From Mucilaginibacter sabulilitoris (GTDB lineage: Bacteria; Bacteroidota; Bacteroidia; Sphingobacteriales; Sphingobacteriaceae), in assembly GCF_034262375.1 (NCBI RefSeq), contig NZ_CP139558.1:6262001-6326000 (forward strand): a DNA stretch of 64,000 bases. Reading direction: 5' to 3'. The notes under the pieces are model-generated. The model saw only the letters and a list, made by a program, of their open reading frames with translations, did not search any database and was not told where the DNA came from. This document shows positions 53,701-61,779 of this stretch, one piece after another. Each line of letters begins with the position of its first letter. Position 1 is the stretch's first letter. Position numbers and translations under genes: made by a program.

Positions 53701-54933
53701 AAAAAACAACAACCGGTAAAGTGTTGAATCGGCATTGAAGCGGCGCAGGTTAAAGAACTGCAGTATACAAATACCACCTACACCGATACCAAGATAGCTC
53801 AGTGTATCCTTAGCCAAAAACCTGTCGCGCAAGGGATCCTGCAGCGATAACAGCGTAAGAAAAGAAATGCCTGTTAGCAGCATCACCAGCGGTAATATCA
53901 GCTGATCTGCCTGTGGGTAACGCACGCTCAGCAACAAATGGATAATGAGGAGACCTCCAAAAAAACTGCCCGCTATTATCCAGTACCATTGGTTAAAATC
54001 ACTCTGAGTGCGAACAATAAACGCACCTTCCTTTTTCAGGATATTAAAGTCGCGCGTGGACAGGAGTTTCATAGTATGTGTAACCCGCGCAAAGTTAAGC
54101 GTGTTGTCTTTCTCCAACTCCACCACACCTTGCGACCGGCCAAACTCAAAACCGGGTTGCAGCGGCAATACTTCAAAAGCCTTACCTTCGGGCAGGTTTT
54201 TAAATTGATAATTACCTCCGGCATCGGTACGTGCAAAAGCGGTTAACGACTGTAGCTGCCTCTTTTTATTGGCGTTGATTACATATACTTTTTTGTAGGC
54301 GTTAGTTACTTGCGCGGTACGTCCGCTTGAAGTTATTTCCTCGTCGGTATAAATACTATCCTGCGGCAATATCATGGCCAGGCGTACCAACACACCGGCG
54401 ACTGGTTGTTTTTTATCCTTAATCGTTCCGCTGATACTGAACCCACTTAAACCCAAGTCTGTTTGCGCGGGCAACTGAGGCGGATTGGTTTTTTCCTGCG
54501 TAAAACGTATAGAATCATCGCCGGTATAACCTAAAAGCGAGCGGGATACAAGCACACGTTTTTTAAACGATTCGCCCCCGTTTGCATAAGCATCGTCGGC
54601 GTTTACATAATACCTGCGTTTATTGAGCTCTCCGGCATTATCAATTTCTTCGCCTGCATTTACCTTTGACGCTATCGTAGCACGGATATAGTCGACATCT
54701 TTGGGATCATCAAAATAATAGCCCTTTTGCAGCAAGGCCGAAACGTTACGGGCTGTGTTGGGAGCGTTTAGATTTACAATGGTACCGTCGTTCAGCCGCT
54801 TGTCTACATCAACAAACTTTTGCTGTAGTACAAAATAAAGCTTGCCAAACAGTATGGCCAATATAATACCGGTTAGCAGCAAAAACAACCGTTCCATTGC
54901 CCTGCCCGGAGCATTCTGCGTACCTTGATTCAT
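50779..54933 (-). CDS. SEDS (FtsW/RodA) - penicillin-binding transpeptidase fusion protein
   Basis: A 1384-residue membrane protein joining two peptidoglycan synthases that are normally separate. Order: membrane helix (15-37); extracytoplasmic region with a carboxypeptidase-regulatory-like beta domain (about 162-260); a SEDS glycosyltransferase of about ten helices (about 315-765) with GDLGPAM (D510) and the catalytic motif HTDMILPSIGEEFG (D660); a helix near 779-795; then a class B PBP with transpeptidase motifs S1068-T-A-K1071, S1121-N-N and K1283-S-G. It could polymerise and cross-link glycan in one chain. In most bacteria RodA-PBP2 or FtsW-FtsI are separate partners. No frame break is visible. 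Flanked by PP2C and FHA genes. Confidence 0.93.
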   Translation of the reverse strand: MNQGTQNAPGRAMERLFLLLTGIILAILFGKLYFVLQQKFVDVDKRLNDGTIVNLNAPNTARNVSALLQKGYYFDDPKDVDYIRATIASKVNAGEEIDNAGELNKRRYYVNADDAYANGGESFKKRVLVSRSLLGYTGDDSIRFTQEKTNPPQLPAQTDLGLSGFSISGTIKDKKQPVAGVLVRLAMILPQDSIYTDEEITSSGRTAQVTNAYKKVYVINANKKRQLQSLTAFARTDAGGNYQFKNLPEGKAFEVLPLQPGFEFGRSQGVVELEKDNTLNFARVTHTMKLLSTRDFNILKKEGAFIVRTQSDFNQWYWIIAGSFFGGLLIIHLLLSVRYPQADQLILPLVMLLTGISFLTLLSLQDPLRDRFLAKDTLSYLGIGVGGICILQFFNLRRFNADSTLYRLLFFKGARSAANGWPWAIVAMALLFSTILFGTGPEGSGVKVNLLGVQPSEIVKYLIVIFLAGFFAANEKFISQYASWGKRWSFFSFALIATIVTLLLFLVLGDLGPAMVICFTFIILFSFSRGDFLFMAGYVILFVLSTWLFENVWLSAIITFGVWGLVGFLKPRLLSESAFMALIVITAFLTIDKIPGLDKIIPGPVERLVERKAIWQDAWNNEVYGGDQVANGLWAMASGGLSGTGVGQGFAKTIPEAHTDMILPSIGEEFGWAGMAAVFILFLLYLHRSIIIGRQTGTPLLFYLSAGIGVCTFVQFILIAGGSIGALPLSGVSLPFESYGGSSLVINMVAAGFLLSVSSVKGTAVQMSFITKQQDKNLVPALAAALAAVILLTVNVSRYSADNTHWVVKPALVADKSGLRMFSYNPRIAILMNRLQAGSLLDRNGLILATSKPALIEKQKEKLASTGLLHYDLDSAMHKRLDRFYPFEEQMFFWTGDANTGVFNGSTNGYFGEYEHAAELRGFKMPVTSYNVKASRFQEDRFLPRGMKEMTVSKRDYSALAPLLLADINGPEIAAFKNKNRDVQLTVDAELQTSIQESIAADTSLLDNRVSVVIMEANTGDVLTSAVYPLPPVRNWDQLTMAQSDQNKLATWMTTTDLGFTYASQPGSTAKVLTAMSAFNKLGIGAADVVYHVSMNERIRTKGIEPDETGMITMERAIAKSNNVYFIKLANQQHLEEYMVNLYMKTGMFLHGVGGYYYNKPTENDAQEEEWRNLWRKTEFNTKPRYDPNNIHKTRAKGISGMAWGQGELIATPAAVARLVSGVANDGMLHPNRFALKVNDTVMNVKPAFKLAEKPEYAALLKQYMITQSAPKVPILHITVAGKSGTPERIVKNQSVNDGWYVFFAPEAKGKGNMVVCIRIESTRGSSDAVRLAGNHVIPFLLKKGYIKSFEPEKKIITVKAPPAEEINLPEDTAAITEEEQTNP

Positions 54934-54936
54934 TTA

Positions 54937-56361
54937 TTATTTAGTAGGTTTTGATAAGGTATCTATCTTAAACATACCGCCAAACAACCTGCCCGAAATA
55001 TACTTTTTATCGGGGAAAATATAGGCGGTTTGTACCGGAGAAACGCAATTGCTGAACACCACATGTTTTAACACCAGGGCATCATTGCGGGTGGCAATAG
55101 CTACCCTGAAACCATCAAATGCTACACTATCCAGCACAATATATTTACAATTGCTGGTGAGCGATATGCCCGGGCCATTATAAGCAGAATCGCGTTTGAA
55201 AATGATGTTCCCCTTTGCCTTAATGTACAGGCTATCCTGCTCAATGCGTAAGGTATCACTCAAAACAATGGGCTGTTTATAATCAGCTTCGGAAATGATG
55301 AGTGTATTGCCTTTTAATTTGTTGATGGTATCCTGCAGTTTTATTTCTCCGGCGTTTTTAACCTTTACAGGTTTAACAGCCACTTTTACCGGAGTTTGCT
55401 TTAGCTGATAGTTTAGCCAGAATTGCCATAAAAAACCAGCCAGGGCCAGCGCCAGTAATATGAAAAGCACCACCATTGTACCGCGGCTGCTTCGCTGTTT
55501 TACGGGTATGGTAGCCGGGCCATCAGGAAGTTTAGGCTGCGCCAGTGGGTCAATTATCTCGTCAGGTATATTTGCAACCGTAGCGGGCCGGGTGGCGCTG
55601 TGCTGCCGCGGCTTTTTATCGTTATTTACCAGTACTACGGTTACGTTGTCTTTTCCGCCTTTGCTGTTGGCGGCTTGTATCAGTTTTTCGCCTTTATCCT
55701 GTATCGATCCGCTGCTGGTTAATATTTTGGTCATCTGGTTTTTATCAACCAGGTCGGTAAGACCATCGCTGCAAACCAACAGAATGTCGCCGGGCAAAAA
55801 CGGTGAGCTCCCGGTTTCCACAAAATTGGGTTCTTTTGATATATGCGGATTAAATCCCAGAGCTTTACTGATCTCGTTACGTTTAGGATGATCCATGGCA
55901 GCCTCTTCTGTGAGCCGGCCAGAGTCTTCCAGAAAACCTACAAAAGAATGATCTTTTGATATTTTTATCAGGGAATTATCGCGTAGCAAATACAGGCGGG
56001 TATCGCCCACATGGGCATAATAAAACTGGTTATTGGGGATATCAATTACAGCAAGTGTTAATACGCATGCCATGTTTTCCAATTGCCTGTTGCCTTGCTT
56101 TTTCTCGTATATCCGTTGGTTGGCCAATGCCACCGTATTTACCAGCAGCGGAATAATATCGCCCGCAATGTACGAGAGCTGCTCAACGATGCACTCCCGC
56201 GCTATGTCGGCGGCAACTTCGCCGCCGGCATAACCACCTACGCCATCAATAACACAGGCGATAATGAAATTATCATCGTCGGTTTTCTGGGCAATAAAGG
56301 TATCCTCATTATTATCCCTTTGCTTACCAATATCTGTTATTCCGAAAAAATTATTTGCCAT
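54937..56361 (-). CDS. Membrane-anchored PP2C Ser/Thr phosphatase with ectodomain
   Basis: A 474-residue protein. The PP2C catalytic domain (1-245) has all metal-binding motifs: ITDIGKQRDNNED, VIDGVGGYAGGE (D39), CSDGLTDL (D199) and GGKDNVTVV (D238). A linker leads to one membrane helix (294-318). The extracytoplasmic part (about 320-474) shows regular short strands (NTLIISEADYKQPIVLSD, DSLYIKAKGNIIFKRDS, KYIVLDSVAFDGFRVAI, DALVLKHVVFSNC), like a parallel beta-helix, a fold often binding glycans. It would reverse the kinase encoded two genes upstream. Only 3 bases separate it from the SEDS-PBP gene. Confidence 0.92.
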   Translation of the reverse strand: MANNFFGITDIGKQRDNNEDTFIAQKTDDDNFIIACVIDGVGGYAGGEVAADIARECIVEQLSYIAGDIIPLLVNTVALANQRIYEKKQGNRQLENMACVLTLAVIDIPNNQFYYAHVGDTRLYLLRDNSLIKISKDHSFVGFLEDSGRLTEEAAMDHPKRNEISKALGFNPHISKEPNFVETGSSPFLPGDILLVCSDGLTDLVDKNQMTKILTSSGSIQDKGEKLIQAANSKGGKDNVTVVLVNNDKKPRQHSATRPATVANIPDEIIDPLAQPKLPDGPATIPVKQRSSRGTMVVLFILLALALAGFLWQFWLNYQLKQTPVKVAVKPVKVKNAGEIKLQDTINKLKGNTLIISEADYKQPIVLSDTLRIEQDSLYIKAKGNIIFKRDSAYNGPGISLTSNCKYIVLDSVAFDGFRVAIATRNDALVLKHVVFSNCVSPVQTAYIFPDKKYISGRLFGGMFKIDTLSKPTK

Positions 56362-56452
56362 GGTTTTTACTGGAATTTCTTATGTCGATAAAGTGAGCCG
56401 CCAATAATAACACACATATTGCCAGCAGCCCAAATGATAATATTTGTGACAT
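56351..56452 (-). CDS. Putative 33-residue single-span membrane peptide
   Basis: A short frame read directly from the sequence: MSQILSFGLLAICVLLLAAH, then 13 mostly polar residues. One membrane helix with a basic, polar cytoplasmic-type tail. Its ATG overlaps the stop codon of the upstream FHA-like gene (TAATG) and its end overlaps the PP2C start by 11 bases, the compact spacing of a translated gene. No homolog known to me. Without it the operon would have an unexplained 90-base gap. Confidence 0.5.
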   Translation of the reverse strand: MSQILSFGLLAICVLLLAAHFIDIRNSSKNHGK

Positions 56453-57414
56453 TATGCCTCAGGTTTAAATACGTTGATGCCTATTATACCATTCAGTAAT
56501 ATTTTAGAGTTAAAAGGGAGCTCGACCCATTGCGGTGAGTTTACATCGCTCGGTGTTACTTCCTGTTCGTTGATCAGTGTGCGTTCACCAAAAGAGGTCA
56601 TGTAAAGCTTGCCATCTGCCTTATTAAGCCTGATGCGCAGATGGGGCGTATTCACCCAATCGCTCGGTACTTTAAATACGGCCTGCTCTTCGCGGGTTTC
56701 ATCATTGCCCGATACTACAATGTCATCGTCTTTCATCAGGTACTCGACCTTGCGGCCTACAAACTGCTTATCTGGCATTATGGTATCCAGGCGGGCCAGC
56801 ACTTTTTCGCCAGGCTTGGCTATTTCCTTTTCGTTGTAGTGCAGGTCATTGGCGTAGGGCAATTCGTAATAACCTTCGCTGTAATAGGTAAAGCCTTTGA
56901 GTATATCGTTGCTGATGTCAAGCGTTTGGGCAACACCCGTATGCCGCGGAATGAAGGTTACGCGCAGGTTCTCTTCCTTCTTATTACTTCCGGGCAACAA
57001 CTTACCTATAAAACCCTTATCACCTTTGGCATAATCAGGGTGCGATACGAGCCTGAATACCCATTTGGAACTTGAGGGCTCAACTTTTTTTCCAACTTCC
57101 TCGTGCTCGCGCAATAATTCGTAAAACTTTTTTACCGACTCATTCACGATGATACCAAAAAGGCCCGACCGGTTATTAATAAATTCCTGGTAATCTTCTT
57201 CATTAAAGCTGATGATGTACTCGTGATAAAACACTACACGATCTGCAAATGACAACTTGCTGATGGATTCCTTAAATTTTTCGATGATGTACATGTATAC
57301 ATCATCGGGGGTTAGCGCCTTAATTGTTGCAGCCGCGGCATTAACTGGTTTCCCGTTGGGCAGAAACCAATCCTGCAGGCCTATCTTTTGCCAAAACGTT
57401 GATTTTGATTCCAT
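56452..57414 (-). CDS. FHA-like domain protein, divergent
   Basis: A 320-residue cytoplasmic protein. The C-terminal 90 residues (HLRIRLNKADGKLYMTSFGERTLINEQEV, WVELPFNSKILLNGIIGINVF) have the strand order and late hydrophobic pattern of an FHA domain, but the GR and SxxH phosphothreonine motifs are missing. The first 220 residues (helical start, then KWVFRLVSHPDYAKGDKGFIGKLLPG and RVTFIPRHTGVAQTLDISND) are unfamiliar. Lies 39 bases after the kinase gene, and its stop overlaps the next small frame. Probably a kinase substrate or scaffold. The FHA call is by pattern only. Confidence 0.65.
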   Translation of the reverse strand: MESKSTFWQKIGLQDWFLPNGKPVNAAAATIKALTPDDVYMYIIEKFKESISKLSFADRVVFYHEYIISFNEEDYQEFINNRSGLFGIIVNESVKKFYELLREHEEVGKKVEPSSSKWVFRLVSHPDYAKGDKGFIGKLLPGSNKKEENLRVTFIPRHTGVAQTLDISNDILKGFTYYSEGYYELPYANDLHYNEKEIAKPGEKVLARLDTIMPDKQFVGRKVEYLMKDDDIVVSGNDETREEQAVFKVPSDWVNTPHLRIRLNKADGKLYMTSFGERTLINEQEVTPSDVNSPQWVELPFNSKILLNGIIGINVFKPEA

Positions 57415-57453
57415 TCAGTTATATTTTGTATTAACTGGTTAGCATTATTGTAG

Positions 57454-58896
57454 TTAAAAATTCAGGTTAGAGGTATCCTTTGTTTTTGCACTGTCACGGT
57501 AAAACTGCGGATCTTCTGTGTTTGTTTTTTTATACTTTATTCCCTGTAAAATAGAATCGGCCTGTGAATCAATTTCGGGTGGAATGCCTGATTCATCATT
57601 AGCTGGCGTACTATCCTGCTGACGGGTAGGTTCCGCTTCCTGCTTTTTTGTAACAGGAACTTTAACAGCGCTCGAATCTGCAGGTTTATTTGATGATTTA
57701 AACAGCCGGTTATATACACCATGAGAAATTTGACTACCAAATTTGCTCATCACCACCGCCGAGAAAACAGTAAAACCGCACAGCAAAAGCATAAACACTA
57801 TAAAAATAGGTTTTGACATGCGTACCTGTTTCCCGTCATTTACAGGCGGCTCCATGCTTTCGGTTATTACGGGCAGGGGCTTGTTATTTTCGGCCTCCTG
57901 GTAATATAACAGCAGGCCCTGTAAGCGTTCGTTCTCTTTTAAAAGCACCGAGGCATTCCAGGTATCTTCTTCCTGATTGCCACTTACAGCGCCAATGCTG
58001 CTGTACATGAGGGTTTCCTGCAGTTCAATGCCATCGGCAAACCTGTCATCAGGTTCTTTTTTAAGGCATTTAGCTACTATTTGCAGCAGCCATGCCGGTA
58101 CCATCATTTCGTGTTCTTTCTTTTTATCGTTCCAGCTTTCGGGCAGGTTGCTCCGGCGCAGTTCCATTACATCGGGCACGGGTGTTTCCATGTGGGCCAG
58201 CATCACGGCATTACGAGCGGTTTCGCCATTGTCTTTTAACGGGAAAGGCACTTGCCCGGCTATCAATTCATATAGAATAACGCCGTAACTGTATACGTCG
58301 GTCTGGAAATACATCAGCCCTTCATTTTGCTCGGGGGCCATAAACTCAATAGCTCCGGCATGCCTAATGCTGGTACGCCGCTGATCGTCTGACATGGCCG
58401 ATAATCCAAAATCAAGCAATACATAATTTCCGGTATGGATATTGAACTTTACGTTATTGCTTTTGATATCGCCGTGCTTTACCGAAACTTTATGACAGTG
58501 CGATAAGGCATTTGCCAGCTGGTCGGCCAGCTTGATGATTTCTTTTATGGTAAAAATTGGTTCGTGCGGAGGTTTCAGCAAATCCTCCAGGTCGGGGCCG
58601 TCAATGTACTCCATTTCAATAAATGGAAATGAGCCGCTTTCGGTAATGCCCGAATTTAATATCTTAACTACATTTGGATTAGGTTCTTCGTTTACCTTTT
58701 TCAGCTTTTCAACTTCGTTTTGAAAATTCCGGAAATTCTTATCGTCAGCGCTTTCGGTGTGAATGGGGGTAGGTAATAGTTTTACCGCTGTAATAATAGG
58801 ACCGTAACGCCTGCCTTTGTAAACGGAGCCCTGTCCGCCCGTTCGCAAAGCTCCCATGTTCTCCAAACCCTCTGTTATTGTAAATACTTTGCTCAT
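57454..58896 (-). CDS. Transmembrane Ser/Thr protein kinase (Hanks type)
   Basis: A 480-residue eukaryotic-like kinase. Gly-rich loop RTGGQGSVYKG (19-29), Lys K39 in VKLL, Glu E61, catalytic loop HGDIKSNN (D143, N148; HGD in place of HRD), DFG at 162-164 and APEQ at 187-190: all catalytic residues are present. After a helical linker one membrane helix lies at about 363-383; the external tail of about 95 residues is polar and unstructured, without PASTA repeats. It begins the operon with phosphatase, FHA and SEDS-PBP genes and should phosphorylate Thr on these partners to control wall synthesis. Confidence 0.93.
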   Translation of the reverse strand: MSKVFTITEGLENMGALRTGGQGSVYKGRRYGPIITAVKLLPTPIHTESADDKNFRNFQNEVEKLKKVNEEPNPNVVKILNSGITESGSFPFIEMEYIDGPDLEDLLKPPHEPIFTIKEIIKLADQLANALSHCHKVSVKHGDIKSNNVKFNIHTGNYVLLDFGLSAMSDDQRRTSIRHAGAIEFMAPEQNEGLMYFQTDVYSYGVILYELIAGQVPFPLKDNGETARNAVMLAHMETPVPDVMELRRSNLPESWNDKKKEHEMMVPAWLLQIVAKCLKKEPDDRFADGIELQETLMYSSIGAVSGNQEEDTWNASVLLKENERLQGLLLYYQEAENNKPLPVITESMEPPVNDGKQVRMSKPIFIVFMLLLCGFTVFSAVVMSKFGSQISHGVYNRLFKSSNKPADSSAVKVPVTKKQEAEPTRQQDSTPANDESGIPPEIDSQADSILQGIKYKKTNTEDPQFYRDSAKTKDTSNLNF

Positions 58897-59032
58897 TGAG
58901 TAGTTATACTTGCGGTGCTATCAGCGTAAAATAACATCCTGTTTTAACCTTACGTTATTTCAACATAACGCACGCGTTAGTGTTTGGTATAAAAATAGGA
59001 AAAAAAAGATGGAACAGTTTAGGGATGTGCAG

Positions 59033-59139
59033 ATATGCAAATTTCAAATGTGCAGATTTTAGAAATCACTTAGCGTTATAATTTTTCATTGAAAGTCAAG
59101 CAATCTACACATTTGCACATCTAAAATCTGCACATCTAA
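59033..59139. repeat. Family E inverted repeat
   Basis: Units of ATGTGCAGAT and ATGTGCAAAT type in one orientation at 59033-59080 and in the opposite orientation at 59110-59139, between the kinase operon and the GH20 gene. Confidence 0.65.
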
Positions 59140-61427
59140 TTAACAATCAGCTCATCAACCAGCAGCCAGGCTTTGGCGCCCGCTATGTACTCGCCGGGGG
59201 GGATAATACCTTTGTTGGTGCCTTTTACCCTAATATACCTCGCCTGTACAGGCTTAATATTTGCCCTTACCGCATTAATACCATTGGCATTAAAGGCAGT
59301 TTGACGGTACACTTCGGTATAGGCTTTCCCATCCACTGAGGTTTCAAAGGTCAATACCTGCGGCTCCCACATTTTTTGCCAGTGGTATTTTAAAATATTG
59401 ATACCCAACTGAGATACCTTTTGCGTGGTACCCAAATCAACCACCGCGTCCAGATCATCGCCGTTAAAGCCGTACCATTGGCCATCGTTATACAGCTTAT
59501 TGCCATAAATACCATTCACCAGTCCCCATATCCCTGTTGAATTATAAGTACCCTGCGGCTGGTTAGCCAGGGTCACTGTTTTGCCGATGGCTTTATGCAG
59601 GTGAAAATCCTTTTCGTAAACCCTACCCTGTTGTTTTGCTCCGCTAAGCACAACGGCCTTTACCTTTCCCGATGCGGTAATGATTAATGGCTTGCTATAC
59701 TTTTTGCTTTTGAGGTTCGGTACAGTACCATTTGTGGTATAATAAATCTGGCCACCCGGTAAGGTACTATTTAAGGCAAGTTGTATTTTATCATCTGCCG
59801 ATTTGGTTATGCTATCGGTGATCTCGTCGAAAGTGTTGGCTGTATTTACATTCAGCCGTTTTAGTAAGGGCAGTTCATAACGCAGGCGTTTAAGGAAACC
59901 ATTATAATCTTTATTCTCTTTAGCCGTCCACGCAATTTCTGATAGTGCCAGCATCCGTGGAAACAACTGATGCTCGGCCTGTGCTATGCTGGCCAGGTAT
60001 TCGCTCCAGGCATTGGCCTGTACCCCTTTTATATATTTGGCTTCATCGCCGGAGAGTTCTTTGGTGATGGGCTCATAATTATACATTTTGCTCAAAGGCG
60101 TATAGCCACCACCGGCCAAAGGCTCACTGGGGTACAGCGACTGATAATAATCAAGGTAAACATATTTTTCGGGCGTCATGATGGCGTCGTGATGCTGTTT
60201 GGCGGCTGCAATGCCACCCTCCTCGCCTGTCCAGCTCATAACGGTAGCGCCGGGTGCAAGACCGCCTTCCAGAATTTCGTCCCAGCCAATAATCTGCCGG
60301 CCTTTACTGTTCAGGTATTTTTCCATTCGGCCAATGAAATAACTTTGCAGTTCGTGTTCGTCTTTTAGATGCTCGTCTTTAATGCGCTTCTGGCATTTGG
60401 GACAGGTTTTCCATTTGGTTTTAGGGCATTCATCGCCGCCGATGTGAATATATTTAGACGGAAAAAGCGGCAGCACCTCGTCCAGCACATTTTGTAAAAA
60501 GGTAAACGTTTCTTCGTTACCGGCGCAATATACATCATCAAAAATACCCCAAAAGGTAGCTGCTTTATACGGGCCACCTGTACAGCCCAGCTGCGGATAG
60601 GCCGACAGCGCAGCCAGCGCATGCCCCGGCATTTCAATTTCGGGGATAATGTTAATGTGCCTCTCCATAGCATATTTTACTACGGCCTTAACTTCATCCT
60701 GAGTATAATAGCCCCCGTAGCGTTTGCCATCAAAGCGATGCGGACTATCTCTTTTATGGCCTATGATAGTTTCATCGCGCCAGGCAGAAATGCTTTGCAG
60801 CAGCGGGTATTTTTTTATCTCGATACGCCAGCCCTGGTCATCAGTCAGGTGCCAGTGAAAGGTATTTATCTTGTACAACGCAAGCAGATCAATCCATTTT
60901 TTTATAGCATCTACCTTAAAAAAATGACGGCTTACATCAAGGTGCATCCCCCGGTAGGCAAACCTTGGGTAATCTTCAACAACGCATCCTGCTGCCGTTA
61001 TTTTCCCGTTTGATGAACGCAGCAACTGGATAAGCGACTGCAACCCGTAAAACACTCCTGCCTGGTCATGCCCTGTAATACTGATCTGTTTTGAAGTAAC
61101 AGATAATATGTAGCCTTCGGGCTGTATTGCTTTGGCCGAGTCAATATTTAGTTTGATGGATGCAGCACTTTTACTGATAGGAAGACTATATCCGCTCAGA
61201 GAATGAAAATACTGATTAAAGAAAGTAAGGTTGTTGGCATCAATGCCAGCGCCAACTGATATACTTGTTTTAGGTGAAAAGGTAAATACCTCGCTGCTTT
61301 TTTGAATTTTAAAGGGCTGCGGAATTATGCCTTGTTCTTTGATTTGGGCATGTGCTGCATTAATGAATAACCCGCAGCATAAAATATAAAACAGCGCTTT
61401 AAAAACAGATTTACAGAAGCTTACCAT
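59136..61427 (-). CDS. Beta-N-acetylhexosaminidase, GH20 family
   Basis: A 763-residue secreted exo-hexosaminidase releasing terminal GlcNAc or GalNAc. Signal peptide to about residue 27 (LFINAAHAQ). GH20b domain (about 30-150), then the catalytic barrel with YRGMHLDVSRHF, HWHLTDDQGWRIEIK and the catalytic pair D332-E333 in HIGGDECPKTKW. After the barrel come a chitobiase-like beta domain (GGQIYYTTNGTVPN) and a discoidin-like (F5/8) domain at the C-terminus (VVDLGTTQKVSQLGINIL). It may act on chitin, glycoproteins or wall fragments; the neighbouring amidase and wall-synthesis operon make muropeptide GlcNAc a possible substrate. Confidence 0.94.
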   Translation of the reverse strand: MVSFCKSVFKALFYILCCGLFINAAHAQIKEQGIIPQPFKIQKSSEVFTFSPKTSISVGAGIDANNLTFFNQYFHSLSGYSLPISKSAASIKLNIDSAKAIQPEGYILSVTSKQISITGHDQAGVFYGLQSLIQLLRSSNGKITAAGCVVEDYPRFAYRGMHLDVSRHFFKVDAIKKWIDLLALYKINTFHWHLTDDQGWRIEIKKYPLLQSISAWRDETIIGHKRDSPHRFDGKRYGGYYTQDEVKAVVKYAMERHINIIPEIEMPGHALAALSAYPQLGCTGGPYKAATFWGIFDDVYCAGNEETFTFLQNVLDEVLPLFPSKYIHIGGDECPKTKWKTCPKCQKRIKDEHLKDEHELQSYFIGRMEKYLNSKGRQIIGWDEILEGGLAPGATVMSWTGEEGGIAAAKQHHDAIMTPEKYVYLDYYQSLYPSEPLAGGGYTPLSKMYNYEPITKELSGDEAKYIKGVQANAWSEYLASIAQAEHQLFPRMLALSEIAWTAKENKDYNGFLKRLRYELPLLKRLNVNTANTFDEITDSITKSADDKIQLALNSTLPGGQIYYTTNGTVPNLKSKKYSKPLIITASGKVKAVVLSGAKQQGRVYEKDFHLHKAIGKTVTLANQPQGTYNSTGIWGLVNGIYGNKLYNDGQWYGFNGDDLDAVVDLGTTQKVSQLGINILKYHWQKMWEPQVLTFETSVDGKAYTEVYRQTAFNANGINAVRANIKPVQARYIRVKGTNKGIIPPGEYIAGAKAWLLVDELIVN

Positions 61428-61613
61428 CGGCGTATAATTGTTAAAGCCGAATATAGTTGTTTATGAGTAAATTGGTGTGCTAAAGATGGTTTTTAATATG
61501 AACGGGCAGGGAATATAGTTTTCAAAGCAGATTTCCAAAGCCTCTCCTTTCTAAAGTAACAGCCTATAACTGCGGACAAAAATGAGGCATCGTGCAGTAT
61601 TTGAACGCTGGCA

Positions 61614-61769
61614 ACGACTCACCCCAACATCGCTGCGCTTGTCGGCCCTTTCTACGGCTTCACCGCAAAGAGGGTTTTAGATTATTTTTTAAACTAATTA
61701 ATTATAATAACCCTGTTTACGCCGCAGGCGTAGAGGGTGGTCCAGCGAAGCGTAGACCGGGTGAGTCGT
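61614..61769. repeat. Family D composite element with 11-bp terminal inverted repeats
   Basis: Ends ACGACTCACCC (61614-61624) and GGGTGAGTCGT (61759-61769) are exact reverse complements. Between them lie CCGCAAAGAGGGTTTTAG, an AT-rich centre and GCCGCAGGCGTAGAGGG. It resembles a small nonautonomous mobile or REP-pair element; a half copy is at 49721-49787. It fills most of the 350-base gap between the GH20 and amidase genes. Confidence 0.75.
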
Positions 61770-61779
61770 ACTCAACCAA

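Noticed and set aside
57454..58896. Idea that the kinase is a pseudokinase because HRD is HGD
   Set aside because: The catalytic Asp, Asn, DFG, Lys and Glu are all present; HGD variants occur in active kinases.
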